DNA of 64,000 nt, from assembly GCF_946478885.1 (NCBI RefSeq), contig NZ_CAMLDX010000002.1, positions 37,986 through 101,985 of the forward strand, read 5' to 3'. Both the position numbers and the translations under genes were made by a program. Positions 9,149-18,434 of this stretch are shown here, in pieces (position 1 is the stretch's first letter; each line of letters begins with the position of its first letter). Under the pieces are notes generated by a model, which was given only the letters and a program-made list of their open reading frames with translations, was not told the DNA's origin and did not search any database. The stretch comes from an uncultured Bacillus sp. Its GTDB lineage: Bacteria > Bacillota > Bacilli > Bacillales_B > DSM-18226.

Positions 9149-9187
9149 AAGAAAGAACGTCCGTCGCTTCCTATGACGTTCTTTCTT
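9149..9187 (-). promoter_or_regulatory. 13-bp perfect hairpin in the DUF1540 leader
   Basis: Arms AAGAAAGAACGTC (9149-9161) and GACGTTCTTTCTT (9175-9187) pair perfectly around a 13-nt loop, 26 nt upstream of the GTG start and next to the ribosome site. It could be a leader attenuator, an mRNA-stability element or a terminator. The tail is U-rich but not a uniform U-run. Confidence 0.5.
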
Positions 9188-9329
9188 ATTTTGTCCTCGT
9201 ATTTTAAAAAAATCATACAGCATTATGCGTTTCCTCAATAAATAAGAGGATGCTTTTCCAAATACTGTTTTTTGAATGTTTTTTTATTACACCGCAAAAA
9301 ATAATAAAAAATAAGGGAAAGAGAGTAAA

Positions 9330-10160
9330 ATGAAAACAATTGTTGTATCTATCATGTTAATCATTGTCGCAGGGACACATATTTCTTCCGTGCAGGCATT
9401 TACTCCTGAGGATGAAGCAAATCCGATTAGTTTTATCGTGAAAATTTTACCCTGGGAAAAGGCAAATCATATCATCCCAAATAAAGCAATCTTCACGATA
9501 ATAGATGTTGAAACAGGAATGCATTTTAAAGTTCAGAGAAGAGCTGGAAGGAAACATGCAGATGTCCAGCCCCTATCCTATGAGGATACGAAAATAATGA
9601 AGAAAATCTATAATGGGAAATGGAGCTGGCGAAGGAAAGCCATTCTAATCATTATAAACGATCAAATGCTGGCTGCATCCATGCATGGAATGCCACATGG
9701 CGCGGGTGCATTGAAAAATGGGTTTCCCGGACATTTTTGCGTTCATTTCTATGGGAGCACAACGCATGGTTCAGGTATTGAGGATTTTTCCCACAAAATG
9801 ATGATTTTGCAAGCCGGAGGAAAGCTGGAGGAATATTTAAATGAAATTGAACCTGTACAAGTTGTCAATGTCTTTGAAACTGCGGTAAATCAAAAAGATA
9901 TAAATACCATCAGCTTAATCCTGGCTGATGGGCAAAAAGCATGGCAAAAAAAACTGCAAAAAAACATGTTTGTATCGATAAATAAAGAATCCGTCCAGTT
10001 CGAGAATGAGAATAATCCTCTTATTCAACGCCTGTCCTTTGATGCCACCATTTATAAATCTGGTTTCAACAGGGAAAGGAAAAAGCTTAACTTTCTGCTT
10101 TATCATGACATCATTACCGGTCAATGGAAATTAGACGGAGATATAGCTAATCAATTATAG
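9330..10160 (+). CDS. Secreted protein with conserved HADV...GHFCVHF domain
   Basis: A 276-residue protein with a clear signal peptide (hydrophobic residues 4-20, cleavage probably after VQA). The central region has the series HADVQPL, WSWRRKA, AASMHGMPHG and GHFCVHFYGSTTHGSG. I recall this set in C-terminal domains of some Paenibacillus and clostridial secreted peptidoglycan-binding proteins. The conserved His and Cys residues suggest an enzyme or metal site, but I know no assigned function. The C-terminal 90 residues look like a separate NTF2-like or beta-rich part. It is a single gene ended by the hairpin at 10320. Confidence 0.65.
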   Translation: MKTIVVSIMLIIVAGTHISSVQAFTPEDEANPISFIVKILPWEKANHIIPNKAIFTIIDVETGMHFKVQRRAGRKHADVQPLSYEDTKIMKKIYNGKWSWRRKAILIIINDQMLAASMHGMPHGAGALKNGFPGHFCVHFYGSTTHGSGIEDFSHKMMILQAGGKLEEYLNEIEPVQVVNVFETAVNQKDINTISLILADGQKAWQKKLQKNMFVSINKESVQFENENNPLIQRLSFDATIYKSGFNRERKKLNFLLYHDIITGQWKLDGDIANQL

Positions 10161-10319
10161 ACAAAGTTACTGCTTAAGTGAGGCATGGCAAATGCAACAT
10201 TTTTACACGATTGCTGCCATATACTCTTTCGAAAAGGTTCATTTTTTCTCTTAGCCTTAAACTCAGGGACTTTAAACATGATGACAATGTCAAAAAAATT
10301 CTAAGGATATGTAGATGAG

Positions 10320-10361
10320 ACGGAGACTGGGATAATGCTCGTACCAGATCTCCGTTCTTTT
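10320..10361 (+). terminator. Terminator after the secreted-protein gene
   Basis: ACGGAGACTGG (10320-10330) pairs with CCAGATCTCCGT (10343-10354) with one bulged base, followed by TCTTTTATA. It lies between convergent genes. Confidence 0.6.
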
Positions 10362-10374
10362 ATATACAGATGTG

Positions 10375-11277
10375 TTAACCGATGAAATACAATGTCAGCG
10401 GGATTGTGATCAAACTAAGTAATGTCGTAACCATAGTTGTAAAGGAGGTTAAATCGGGTTTGACATTAAATTGTACAGCAAGCATTGTTGTATTTACAGC
10501 GATCGGCATTGCGGCTAACAGGATATATACATCTTTAATCATTTCATTCACCGGCATAAAGTTAACAAGTAAAGCAGCTGCAAGCGGAGAAATGATCATT
10601 CGTACAATGGTAACTGTATTTATGTATTTTAATTCAAATTTACTTGATTTAATTTCGGCCAGTTGCATTCCAAGAATTAACATCACAGTAGGAATGGATG
10701 CAGTACCAACCATGTCGATCCCGTCAATAATGGAAGTTGGTAGTTTTAAATGAATTAATTGAAAGAAGACGCCTAATAAAAAGCCGTAGAGCACAGGCAT
10801 TTTTAAAACATTCAAGCAGGCTTCCTTAACAGTCGTAGATTTTTCACTTCCGAAAGAAGCAATAAAGATGCCAATTGTATTGATCAAAAAAGCATGAATA
10901 ACCATCAGGATGACAGCATAATCAAATCCAGATGCACCGAACGCAAACAAGGCGACTGGTGCTCCGTAATTTCCACTGTTCGGAAAAACGGTTCCCAATA
11001 GCAAGGCCGACATGTGAGATTTATCTGACTTCAGAAAGAAACCGCAAATAATCGTAATACCAATCATCAAGAATACTAAAATCACCGTAAATAAGAACAT
11101 ATAAAAATATTCGATGTCAAGCTTATTTGTATAAAAGGTATCAAATGTTAAAAATGGCAGCATCAAATACAGTGACATAGCAGAAATAGATTTGATATTA
11201 AATTTAAGAAGCTTCTGCCCGATAAATCCCGTTCCAAAGATAAGAAATGCTGGTAGCACAATCAATAACAAATCCAA
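10375..11277 (-). CDS. AEC family transporter
   Basis: Integral membrane protein of about 300 residues with ten hydrophobic segments in two halves separated by a short hydrophilic loop. The family motif region GTVFPNSGNYGAPVALFAFG is present. It belongs to the auxin efflux carrier/malate permease superfamily, which moves organic acids or related anions. The substrate here cannot be read from sequence. I prefer TTG 11277 as start (MDLLLIVLPAF) because AAAGGGGG lies 8 nt upstream; ATG 11313 adds 12 polar residues before the first membrane segment. It is a single gene divergent from the thiC leader. Confidence 0.82.
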   Translation of the reverse strand: MDLLLIVLPAFLIFGTGFIGQKLLKFNIKSISAMSLYLMLPFLTFDTFYTNKLDIEYFYMFLFTVILVFLMIGITIICGFFLKSDKSHMSALLLGTVFPNSGNYGAPVALFAFGASGFDYAVILMVIHAFLINTIGIFIASFGSEKSTTVKEACLNVLKMPVLYGFLLGVFFQLIHLKLPTSIIDGIDMVGTASIPTVMLILGMQLAEIKSSKFELKYINTVTIVRMIISPLAAALLVNFMPVNEMIKDVYILLAAMPIAVNTTMLAVQFNVKPDLTSFTTMVTTLLSLITIPLTLYFIG

Positions 11278-11548
11278 ATGATAAAGCCCCCTTTCATTCA
11301 ATCCCCTTCTCAATCGTAGCTTAATATGTTTAGGGGGAATTTTCTATATAAATATTTATATTACGGTATAACATATACATCTCAGGATATCAAAAGATAA
11401 TACACCTGTACGCAATTTATTTATATTTTAGAAGACTAACCATCAAAGAGTTTTTCATTCGATTGATGACCATTGTACCTAACCTGAATTCGTAATGAAT
11501 TTTAACCATTTTTCTGAAAATACTATTCCTTTTTTAGGAAAAATACTA

Positions 11549-11743
11549 TATAATGAATTTTGAATTTAATAGCCATAACTAGGGGTGTCCAATGAGTTGG
11601 GCTGAGAGAGAAACACGATGAAGTTTCTTGACCCTCGGGACCTGATCTGGTTCATACCAGCGTGGGGAAGTTTATTTTTCGTAAATAAATTGACTTGTAA
11701 TTTTGTAAGCCGGGTCCATCCATTAATTGGACACCGGCTTTTT
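11549..11743 (+). promoter_or_regulatory. TPP riboswitch (THI box) with terminator, plus -10 box
   Basis: The THI element runs from about 11577 (ACTAGGGGTGTCC) through GGGCTGAGAGAG and GACCCTCGGGACCTGATCTGG to ATACCAGCGTGGGGA near 11667. This is the conserved pyrophosphate- and pyrimidine-binding core of TPP riboswitches. A TATAAT at 11549-11554 is a likely -10 box; its -35 is weak. A GC-rich hairpin follows (AAGCCGGGTCC at 11707 pairing with GGACACCGGCTT, then TTTT). This fits transcription termination when thiamine pyrophosphate is bound, switching off thiC. Confidence 0.95.
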
Positions 11744-11791
11744 CACATTTTTACTAAAAAAACGTGGTAAACATCAGATCTAGTCCTTTAG

Positions 11792-13591
<1,800 letters not shown>

Positions 13592-13627
13592 GTAAAGAAA
13601 TATGTGTCCAGTAGACAAAATAGCTAA

Positions 13628-13686
13628 ACACTACAACAACAGCTCCAGGAATCAGATTTTCTTTCCTGGAGCTGTTGTTGTAGTGT
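13628..13686. terminator. 24-bp perfect inverted repeat after thiC
   Basis: ACACTACAACAACAGCTCCA (13628-13647) plus four further bases pairs without mismatch with 13663-13686 around an 11-nt loop. It lies between convergent thiC and the rhodanese genes. It is much longer than a normal terminator stem and has no T-run, so it may be a bidirectional terminator or the remnant of a palindromic repeat. Confidence 0.6.
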
Positions 13687-13842
13687 CTCAGTTCATTCCC
13701 GTTTTATTTAAAATCCAGCAGGCTTTATCTCCCTTAACATCTTACATAGCATACTTGTTCATCCAAGCGGTTTCTTCAATTATAGGATGATGAATAGCAT
13801 CATTACCAATAATACCTAGATAGGTATTGTTAAAGCGAAAAA

Positions 13843-14139
13843 TTATTCTATGTCCCCTGCCCAGTTCATCATTCCACCTATCATATTGGTTACTTTGTAA
13901 CCGTAACTTTCAAGAATTTGGGCAGCCATGCCGCTTCTTCCTCCGGATAGACAGACAAGGATGTACTCCTTCTTTTTATCTAGTTCATTCATTTTAAATT
14001 GGATTAATCCTAATGGAATATTTATGGCACCAGGAATTTTTCCACCTGCCACTTCTCCGGACTCCCGAACATCAATGATCGTTACTTGCTTATTGCTTTT
14101 TAATAATTCCTCAACCTCAGTTGGTGTAATTTGCTTCAT
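13843..14139 (-). CDS. Single-domain rhodanese-like sulfurtransferase
   Basis: A 98-residue rhodanese domain with TIIDVRESGEVAGGKIPGAINIPL and active-site loop CLSGGRSG, so the persulfide-forming Cys is present. Such proteins carry sulfane sulfur between donors and acceptors in the cytoplasm. I chose ATG 14139 because GGAGG is well spaced; the upstream in-frame ATG (14184) would overlap the other rhodanese gene. It lies 34 nt after that gene and is probably co-transcribed from the promoter at 14595-14623. Confidence 0.88.
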   Translation of the reverse strand: MKQITPTEVEELLKSNKQVTIIDVRESGEVAGGKIPGAINIPLGLIQFKMNELDKKKEYILVCLSGGRSGMAAQILESYGYKVTNMIGGMMNWAGDIE

Positions 14140-14173
14140 TTTGTCATTCCTCCAAAGACGATTGTATTTTTTA

Positions 14174-14530
14174 TCACCAGGCACTCATGCCGCCTTTTAC
14201 ATTGGTAATCTGTTTAAATCCCTGTTTTTTCAAAATCTTACTGGCTTTATTACTTCTCATGCCGCTTTGGCAAATCACAACTACTTCTTTTTCCTTTGAA
14301 AGCTGTGCAGATTTTTCTGCTAATTGGTGAAGCGGGATATTTTTAAAACCGTGAATATTTCTGGTTTTAAACTCACCTGGAGTCCTGACATCGATCAATT
14401 GTTTATTTTTATCGTTCATTTCTTTTTTTAAATCGACTGTTGTGATCTGTCGTATACCTCTTGCCGGCATCATCCGAATGATGAAAAAGATAATGAGTAG
14501 GCCGAGAAGGATGTAATTAAGATAATCCAT
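14174..14530 (-). CDS. yqhL: Membrane-anchored rhodanese-like protein (YqhL type)
   Basis: A 118-residue protein: N-terminal membrane segment (residues 5-18), then a rhodanese domain with LIDVRTPGEFKTRNIHGFKNIPL and active loop CQSGMRSN. The arrangement and length match Bacillus YqhL. The catalytic Cys is present, so sulfurtransferase activity on the cytoplasmic membrane face is likely. It is first of a two-gene rhodanese operon. The promoter contains a TACCC-ATAC-GGGTA palindrome resembling CsoR/CstR operators, which suggests control by persulfide or metal (inference). Confidence 0.85.
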   Translation of the reverse strand: MDYLNYILLGLLIIFFIIRMMPARGIRQITTVDLKKEMNDKNKQLIDVRTPGEFKTRNIHGFKNIPLHQLAEKSAQLSKEKEVVVICQSGMRSNKASKILKKQGFKQITNVKGGMSAW

Positions 14531-14578
14531 ATGTGTTGCCTCCTGTCATGATTTGCAGCATCGTTTTAAATTGTCGTT

Positions 14579-14623
14579 TACCCATACGGGTATTATAATA
14601 GTGTAAATTATTTTGAGTGTCAA
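14579..14623 (-). promoter_or_regulatory. SigA-type promoter with CsoR/CstR-like operator
   Basis: On the minus strand TTGACA (14618-14623) is 17 nt from TATTAT (14595-14600). Directly downstream, over the expected start site, lies the inverted repeat TACCCATACGGGTA (14579-14592). CsoR-family repressors, including the persulfide sensor CstR that controls rhodanese genes in staphylococci, bind C/G-tract palindromes of this form. Assignment is by motif and context only. Confidence 0.65.
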
Positions 14624-14668
14624 CCTTATTTATTTGCTTTTTGTAGTTGAACATTAAGAGTACATAAG

Positions 14669-14709
14669 AAAAGAGGGTGCAGTTTATATCTTGCAATCCC
14701 CTCTTTTTT
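14669..14709. terminator. Terminator downstream of the universal stress gene
   Basis: AAAAGAGGGTGCA (from 14669) pairs with TGCAATCCCCTCTTTT (from 14692) with small bulges. Both outer flanks are A/T runs, so it can work for the minus-strand stress gene. It also lies just upstream of the rhodanese promoter. Confidence 0.65.
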
Positions 14710-14741
14710 GCGCTGTATATCGCTAAATATGCTTTTAATCA

Positions 14742-15164
14742 CTATTTCATTAACAGAACCGGAATAGATGCCCGTTGGATCACTGTATGGCTGACACTTC
14801 CAAGAAACTCCTTTATCCCGCTTAATCCACGGCTACCCATTATAATCAGATCACATTGAAGTTCATTGGCTGTTTCTAAAATCACTTTATAGGACAATCC
14901 TTCTTTGATCAAAACTTGCGAGGGATTTGAAATTTGTGCCAAATCAAACTTAGCCGGCTGGACCGTTTGCTCAGCATCCTGTATAATCGAATCTTTAATT
15001 TTATGATAAAAATCGTATTGATAGGTTTTCGGTGGAAATTCAACTACAAGAAGAACTGTTATTTTCATATTTGGATCTAATTGGGCCAATGCAATCGCTT
15101 TTTCCAAAGATTTCTCAGCTAATACCGAACCGTCAAATGGGACAAGAATATGGGAAAATAACAT
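14742..15164 (-). CDS. Universal stress protein (UspA family)
   Basis: A 140-residue UspA-fold protein with N-terminal HILVPFDGS and the C-terminal ATP-binding loop GSRGLSGIKEFLGSVSHTVI, so it belongs to the nucleotide-binding class. Such proteins act as small cytoplasmic dimers in stress survival; direct targets are generally unknown. I chose ATG 15164 because AAAGGAG lies 9 nt away; the ATG three codons upstream is only 2 nt from it. A consensus promoter lies at 15206-15234. A second paralogue is at 20247. Confidence 0.9.
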   Translation of the reverse strand: MLFSHILVPFDGSVLAEKSLEKAIALAQLDPNMKITVLLVVEFPPKTYQYDFYHKIKDSIIQDAEQTVQPAKFDLAQISNPSQVLIKEGLSYKVILETANELQCDLIIMGSRGLSGIKEFLGSVSHTVIQRASIPVLLMK

Positions 15165-15205
15165 GATGTACATCTCCTTTAACTATGTATTGAAATCTTA
15201 TATCT

Positions 15206-15234
15206 ATTATAATCTCTCTTTATTGAGGTGTAAA
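15206..15234 (-). promoter_or_regulatory. SigA-type promoter of the universal stress gene
   Basis: TTTACA (15229-15234), a 17-nt spacer and a perfect TATAAT (15206-15211) on the minus strand, about 40 nt before the start codon. Confidence 0.7.
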
Positions 15235-15273
15235 AATGAGTTTATCTTTCTCTTGAAAATTTTCCACCCTCTG

Positions 15274-16161
15274 TCACATAATGTTCCCATTCAGATGTAG
15301 CTGGTATAGCTGGAAGGCTAAGTCCTCTAATTCACCTCGTAACAAGATTGTCTGTACATAATGCTGCGGCAGTGCGCTGAATCCGCATTGCAGTCCGGCT
15401 AATCCGCCAGAAATGGCGGCCACGGTATCTGTATCATAGCCTTCATTGGCGGCCCCAATTATTGCTTCAGAAAAGCTGTCACTATTTAAAATCCAGTATA
15501 ATACCCACATCATGGTGTGAACAACGAATCCATTCGGTGTGCATGCCGGCTTTTCATTTAACAGGGCTGCTGCATAAGGAGTATCCTGGATTTCTTCAAT
15601 AACAGCCGCTTTTAATTCTTTTCCATGCAGAACCTGGAAGGCAATATGATTATAAATGACACATGCTTCTTCTGCTAAAGAGTCATAATGAGTCATGTTC
15701 GATTGCTCTCTTGTGACCTCCTCTACTTTCTTGATTGACGAATAGGCAAGAGCAGCCGGTAGGCAGCGCATTAAGGAGCCGTTTCCTGCAGACATTTCAT
15801 TAAGGTATTCATAATGGGCAATTTTTGCGCTGTCTTTCCATTCGCCATTAAAGGTCCCTAATACCGTGCTGATAATGATCCCGATGTCCTTTGGCCTTGA
15901 ATCATACCACTTGAAAAACTCTTTTCCGATGGCCTTAATAGGATCTTCCGGATCTTGCAGAATCCCTTTTGCCACCGCTATCGTCATCGCTGTATCATCT
16001 GTTGTTTCCCCTTTTTCTAATCCCCAGCAACCTCCGCCTTTTATATCTCGCAGAACATCGTATTTACCTACAATTTCGTCCTTTGTTAAAAATTCAGTCG
16101 TTCCGCCTAATGCATCACCAATAGCAAAGCCGAAGAGTGCACCTTTTATTTTATCTAACAT
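15274..16161 (-). CDS. ADP-ribosylglycohydrolase family protein (DraG/ARH type)
   Basis: A 295-residue all-alpha hydrolase with metal-site motifs GDALGG (15-20), TTDDTAM (53-59) and GYDTDTVAAISGGLAG (from 241), all acidic ligands intact. Family members remove ADP-ribose from proteins, nucleic acid or small molecules. It follows a NadD-like enzyme, a nicotinamidase and a Nudix-NrtR-like protein on the same strand, so it probably feeds free ADP-ribose into an NAD-recycling set. It is separated from them by 195 nt holding a stem-loop, so it may also have its own transcript. AGAGG lies before the ATG. Confidence 0.88.
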   Translation of the reverse strand: MLDKIKGALFGFAIGDALGGTTEFLTKDEIVGKYDVLRDIKGGGCWGLEKGETTDDTAMTIAVAKGILQDPEDPIKAIGKEFFKWYDSRPKDIGIIISTVLGTFNGEWKDSAKIAHYEYLNEMSAGNGSLMRCLPAALAYSSIKKVEEVTREQSNMTHYDSLAEEACVIYNHIAFQVLHGKELKAAVIEEIQDTPYAAALLNEKPACTPNGFVVHTMMWVLYWILNSDSFSEAIIGAANEGYDTDTVAAISGGLAGLQCGFSALPQHYVQTILLRGELEDLAFQLYQLHLNGNIM

Positions 16162-16304
16162 ATATTAACCTCTTTTCAGTTTTGTACAGAAGTTTATAAT
16201 CACAATCCTTTTTTGCTATTGTATTGTATATAGATTCTGATTGAAAGGGTGAAAAGTTTATATTTTCCTAATCTTAACCGGTCGAAAAGGTCCGGAAAGC
16301 ACGG

Positions 16305-16354
16305 ATGCTCTTCAGCAGGGGGACAGAAAACTCCACGTTGCTGAAGAAGAGCAG
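16305..16354. other. Extended stem-loop between NadD-like and ADP-ribosylglycohydrolase genes
   Basis: GCTCTTCAGCA (16307-16317) pairs with TGCTGAAGAAGAGC (16339-16352) with a 3-nt bulge, and GGGG/CTCC extends the stem inward. There is no T-run. It could be a processing or attenuation element or part of a small RNA. I could not match it to a riboswitch class I know. Confidence 0.45.
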
Positions 16355-16356
16355 CA

Positions 16357-16962
16357 TTATTTGTATAATCCATGCTGCAAGGCGTATTCCAGTGCCGGCT
16401 GCGGGACTAAATACCGGACGCTGAGACCATCCCGTATACGGGAACGAATTAAAGTTGAGCTCGTTTCAATATTCACACCTTTGCTCAAGCATTCAAACCG
16501 TTCTTCATGTTTGATTAGAAATGAGTCCTTTGCTATGATATCAGACATATCGTACCCTTCCCTGCCCATCACGATAAATCGATTCGTTGCAATCAGCTCT
16601 TTACCTTTATGCCATTTTGTCAAATTTTCAAGATTATCAGCACCCAATACGAAAAACAGTTCATCATACGGATACTGTTCCTTCAGCTTCTTCATTGTTT
16701 CGAATGAATACGTTTCCCAGCCAACCGCATCCATTTCGATTGTATTTACCTGAATTCTCTCGTTTTCTGCCACAGCAAGCTTTACCATTTCCAGCCGGTG
16801 TTTATCAGGTGTTAACCTTCTGTCCTTGTCTCTGCGTCTATCCGAGGATGGTACTAAAATGATTCCATCCAGGTTTCTTCTGTCCAATGCGATATCCATC
16901 GTAACCATGTGTCCGATCGTAATAGGGTCACAAGCTGAACCAAATACACCATATTTCCCCAT
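16357..16962 (-). CDS. NadD-like nucleotidylyltransferase
   Basis: A 201-residue protein of the NMN/NaMN adenylyltransferase fold. The N-terminus YGVFGSACDPITIGH carries the (H/T)xGH nucleotide site, PSSDRRRDK follows near residue 38, and SSTLIRSRIRDG near the C-terminus is the ISSTxIR motif. It should join ATP to nicotinate or nicotinamide mononucleotide in the last steps of NAD synthesis. Bacillus normally has a housekeeping nadD beside yqeK in another context, so this is probably a second, salvage-linked copy. It lies 63 nt after a nicotinamidase-like gene. Confidence 0.85.
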   Translation of the reverse strand: MGKYGVFGSACDPITIGHMVTMDIALDRRNLDGIILVPSSDRRRDKDRRLTPDKHRLEMVKLAVAENERIQVNTIEMDAVGWETYSFETMKKLKEQYPYDELFFVLGADNLENLTKWHKGKELIATNRFIVMGREGYDMSDIIAKDSFLIKHEERFECLSKGVNIETSSTLIRSRIRDGLSVRYLVPQPALEYALQHGLYK

Positions 16963-17025
16963 ATTGTCACTCTCTCTTATTCAGACTTGTTGCTGCGGCG
17001 TCATGAATTCCTCTACCTTTCTTCC

Positions 17026-17574
17026 TTACACTACTGCAGCTCCAAGGGAGTGGATAAAGTGCTGCAAGGCCCAATCGTGCCCGGTTTGATTAAAGCTGGC
17101 AACGGCATTTTGATGAACCGTAATAGAAAAGCCTTTGTTGTAAGCATCAGCGGCCGTATGGAGAATGCAGATATCCGTACAGACGCCGGCTAAATGAATT
17201 TCAGTAATGCCGCGTTCCCGCAGCTTAAGCTCCAGATCCGTCCCAGCAAAGGCTGAATAGCGTGTTTTATCCATCCAGTAAACATGTTTCTTTGCCTTAT
17301 GCCGCTGGTATGTTTCGTTTAATAATCCATACAATTCCCTGCCCGGTTTTCCGCTGATATTATGAGGCGGATACAGCTTTGTTTCAGGATGAAATTCATC
17401 ATTTTCCCTATGGGTATCAATGGCAAACACAACATAATCACCGTTATCGATAAATTGATTGGTCAGCTCTGTTAGAGCTGTTTCAATTTCCTGCCCTTGT
17501 TTCCCGCAGGTTAATGCGCCGTTGTCGGCCACAAAATCAACCGTATAATCGATATTAATTAAAGCCTTTTTCAT
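17026..17574 (-). CDS. Nicotinamidase/isochorismatase family cysteine hydrolase
   Basis: A 182-residue cysteine hydrolase with the likely triad Asp9 (INIDYTVDF), Lys103 (MDKTRYSAF) and Cys132 (AGVCTDIC). Asp53, His55, His62 and His71 are spaced like the metal ligands of nicotinamidases such as PncA. Deamidation of nicotinamide to nicotinate fits the adjacent NadD-like and Nudix genes. Isochorismatase-like hydrolysis of another amide cannot be excluded. GGGAGG lies 7 nt before the ATG. It is second in the putative NAD operon, 59 nt after the Nudix gene. Confidence 0.85.
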   Translation of the reverse strand: MKKALINIDYTVDFVADNGALTCGKQGQEIETALTELTNQFIDNGDYVVFAIDTHRENDEFHPETKLYPPHNISGKPGRELYGLLNETYQRHKAKKHVYWMDKTRYSAFAGTDLELKLRERGITEIHLAGVCTDICILHTAADAYNKGFSITVHQNAVASFNQTGHDWALQHFIHSLGAAVV

Positions 17575-17633
17575 GTTAAAACCTCCCTGTTACCAGAACA
17601 TATATAATTGAATCAACAAATGATACCGGAAAT

Positions 17634-18434
17634 TTAATATTTTGCATGATAGATCGATACGAATGGTTCATACTCATTGAATCGATAAAGTTGGGCATTC
17701 CCTTTTGACCAGCGATTAGTTTTCTTTGGCTCTCCGTTCATCATTACCTTTTCAATAAATGGAAGAGACGGCGCTTTTCGAAAAAATTGGGCATCAAGTT
17801 TAATCCATGGCTCATCAAGGACAGTCAGCAGCACCCCCTGCAGTTCGGAAAGGACAAATTCTTCTGCCATGAAATTTTTGGCCAATGTAGTAATCGACAT
17901 ATCTTTTCGGATATACCAAAGGGCATCCCGAATAATATATCTGTGGTCAAAAGCTAAATCCAGCTGAAATACCTCATTCATATCAAACAGTTCCACTTCC
18001 GCTGCATCGTCTGCAGCCCTTCTTCTCGCTAATAAGCTTTCAGGCACGATAGCATAATGGGCATTCGAAATAATCCATCCCCGCTTATCACGCCCTATCT
18101 TGTCATAGACGCCAAAATGTTTGATTTTCAAACCGGTTATTCCTGTTTCTTCCTCCAACTCTCTGATAGCTGCATTGTAGGCAGATTCATCAGGCTGAAC
18201 AAAGCCTCCTGGAAGCGCCCACTTCCCGCCCTCAATATTTGGATTTCCATCTTGATCATCATCCGCCCGCTTGATCAGCATCAGCTTTAAAGTTTTCTTC
18301 GACGGTTTATGTGGACCTATCTCCTCTGAGATAATCGTGAATACGGCAATATCTGATGTATAACCATCAGGAGTTCTGTACTTATTGACATCATAATACT
18401 TTAAAAATTCTTCTTCCGATGAATTATGGACCAA
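17634..18434 (-). CDS. Nudix hydrolase with NrtR-like winged helix
   Basis: A 266-residue, two-part protein. The N-terminal Nudix domain has an intact Nudix box (GGFVQPDESAYNAAIRELEE, continuing ETGI, near residues 95-118). The C-terminal region (about 175-260: EEFVLSELQGVLLTVL ... KGNAQLYRFNE) resembles the DNA-binding winged helix of NrtR. NrtR proteins repress NAD genes and are released by ADP-ribose; many have lost the catalytic glutamates, but here they are present. So it could be an ADP-ribose pyrophosphatase, a regulator or both. The start is TTG 18434 with AGGTG upstream. A perfect palindrome lies 37 nt before it. Confidence 0.82.
   Translation of the reverse strand: MVHNSSEEEFLKYYDVNKYRTPDGYTSDIAVFTIISEEIGPHKPSKKTLKLMLIKRADDDQDGNPNIEGGKWALPGGFVQPDESAYNAAIRELEEETGITGLKIKHFGVYDKIGRDKRGWIISNAHYAIVPESLLARRRAADDAAEVELFDMNEVFQLDLAFDHRYIIRDALWYIRKDMSITTLAKNFMAEEFVLSELQGVLLTVLDEPWIKLDAQFFRKAPSLPFIEKVMMNGEPKKTNRWSKGNAQLYRFNEYEPFVSIYHAKY

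Noticed and set aside
16270..16305. AGGTCCGGAAAGC resembling part of the SRP RNA loop
   Set aside because: The conserved GGAAGCAGC half of the loop is absent, so it is not SRP RNA.
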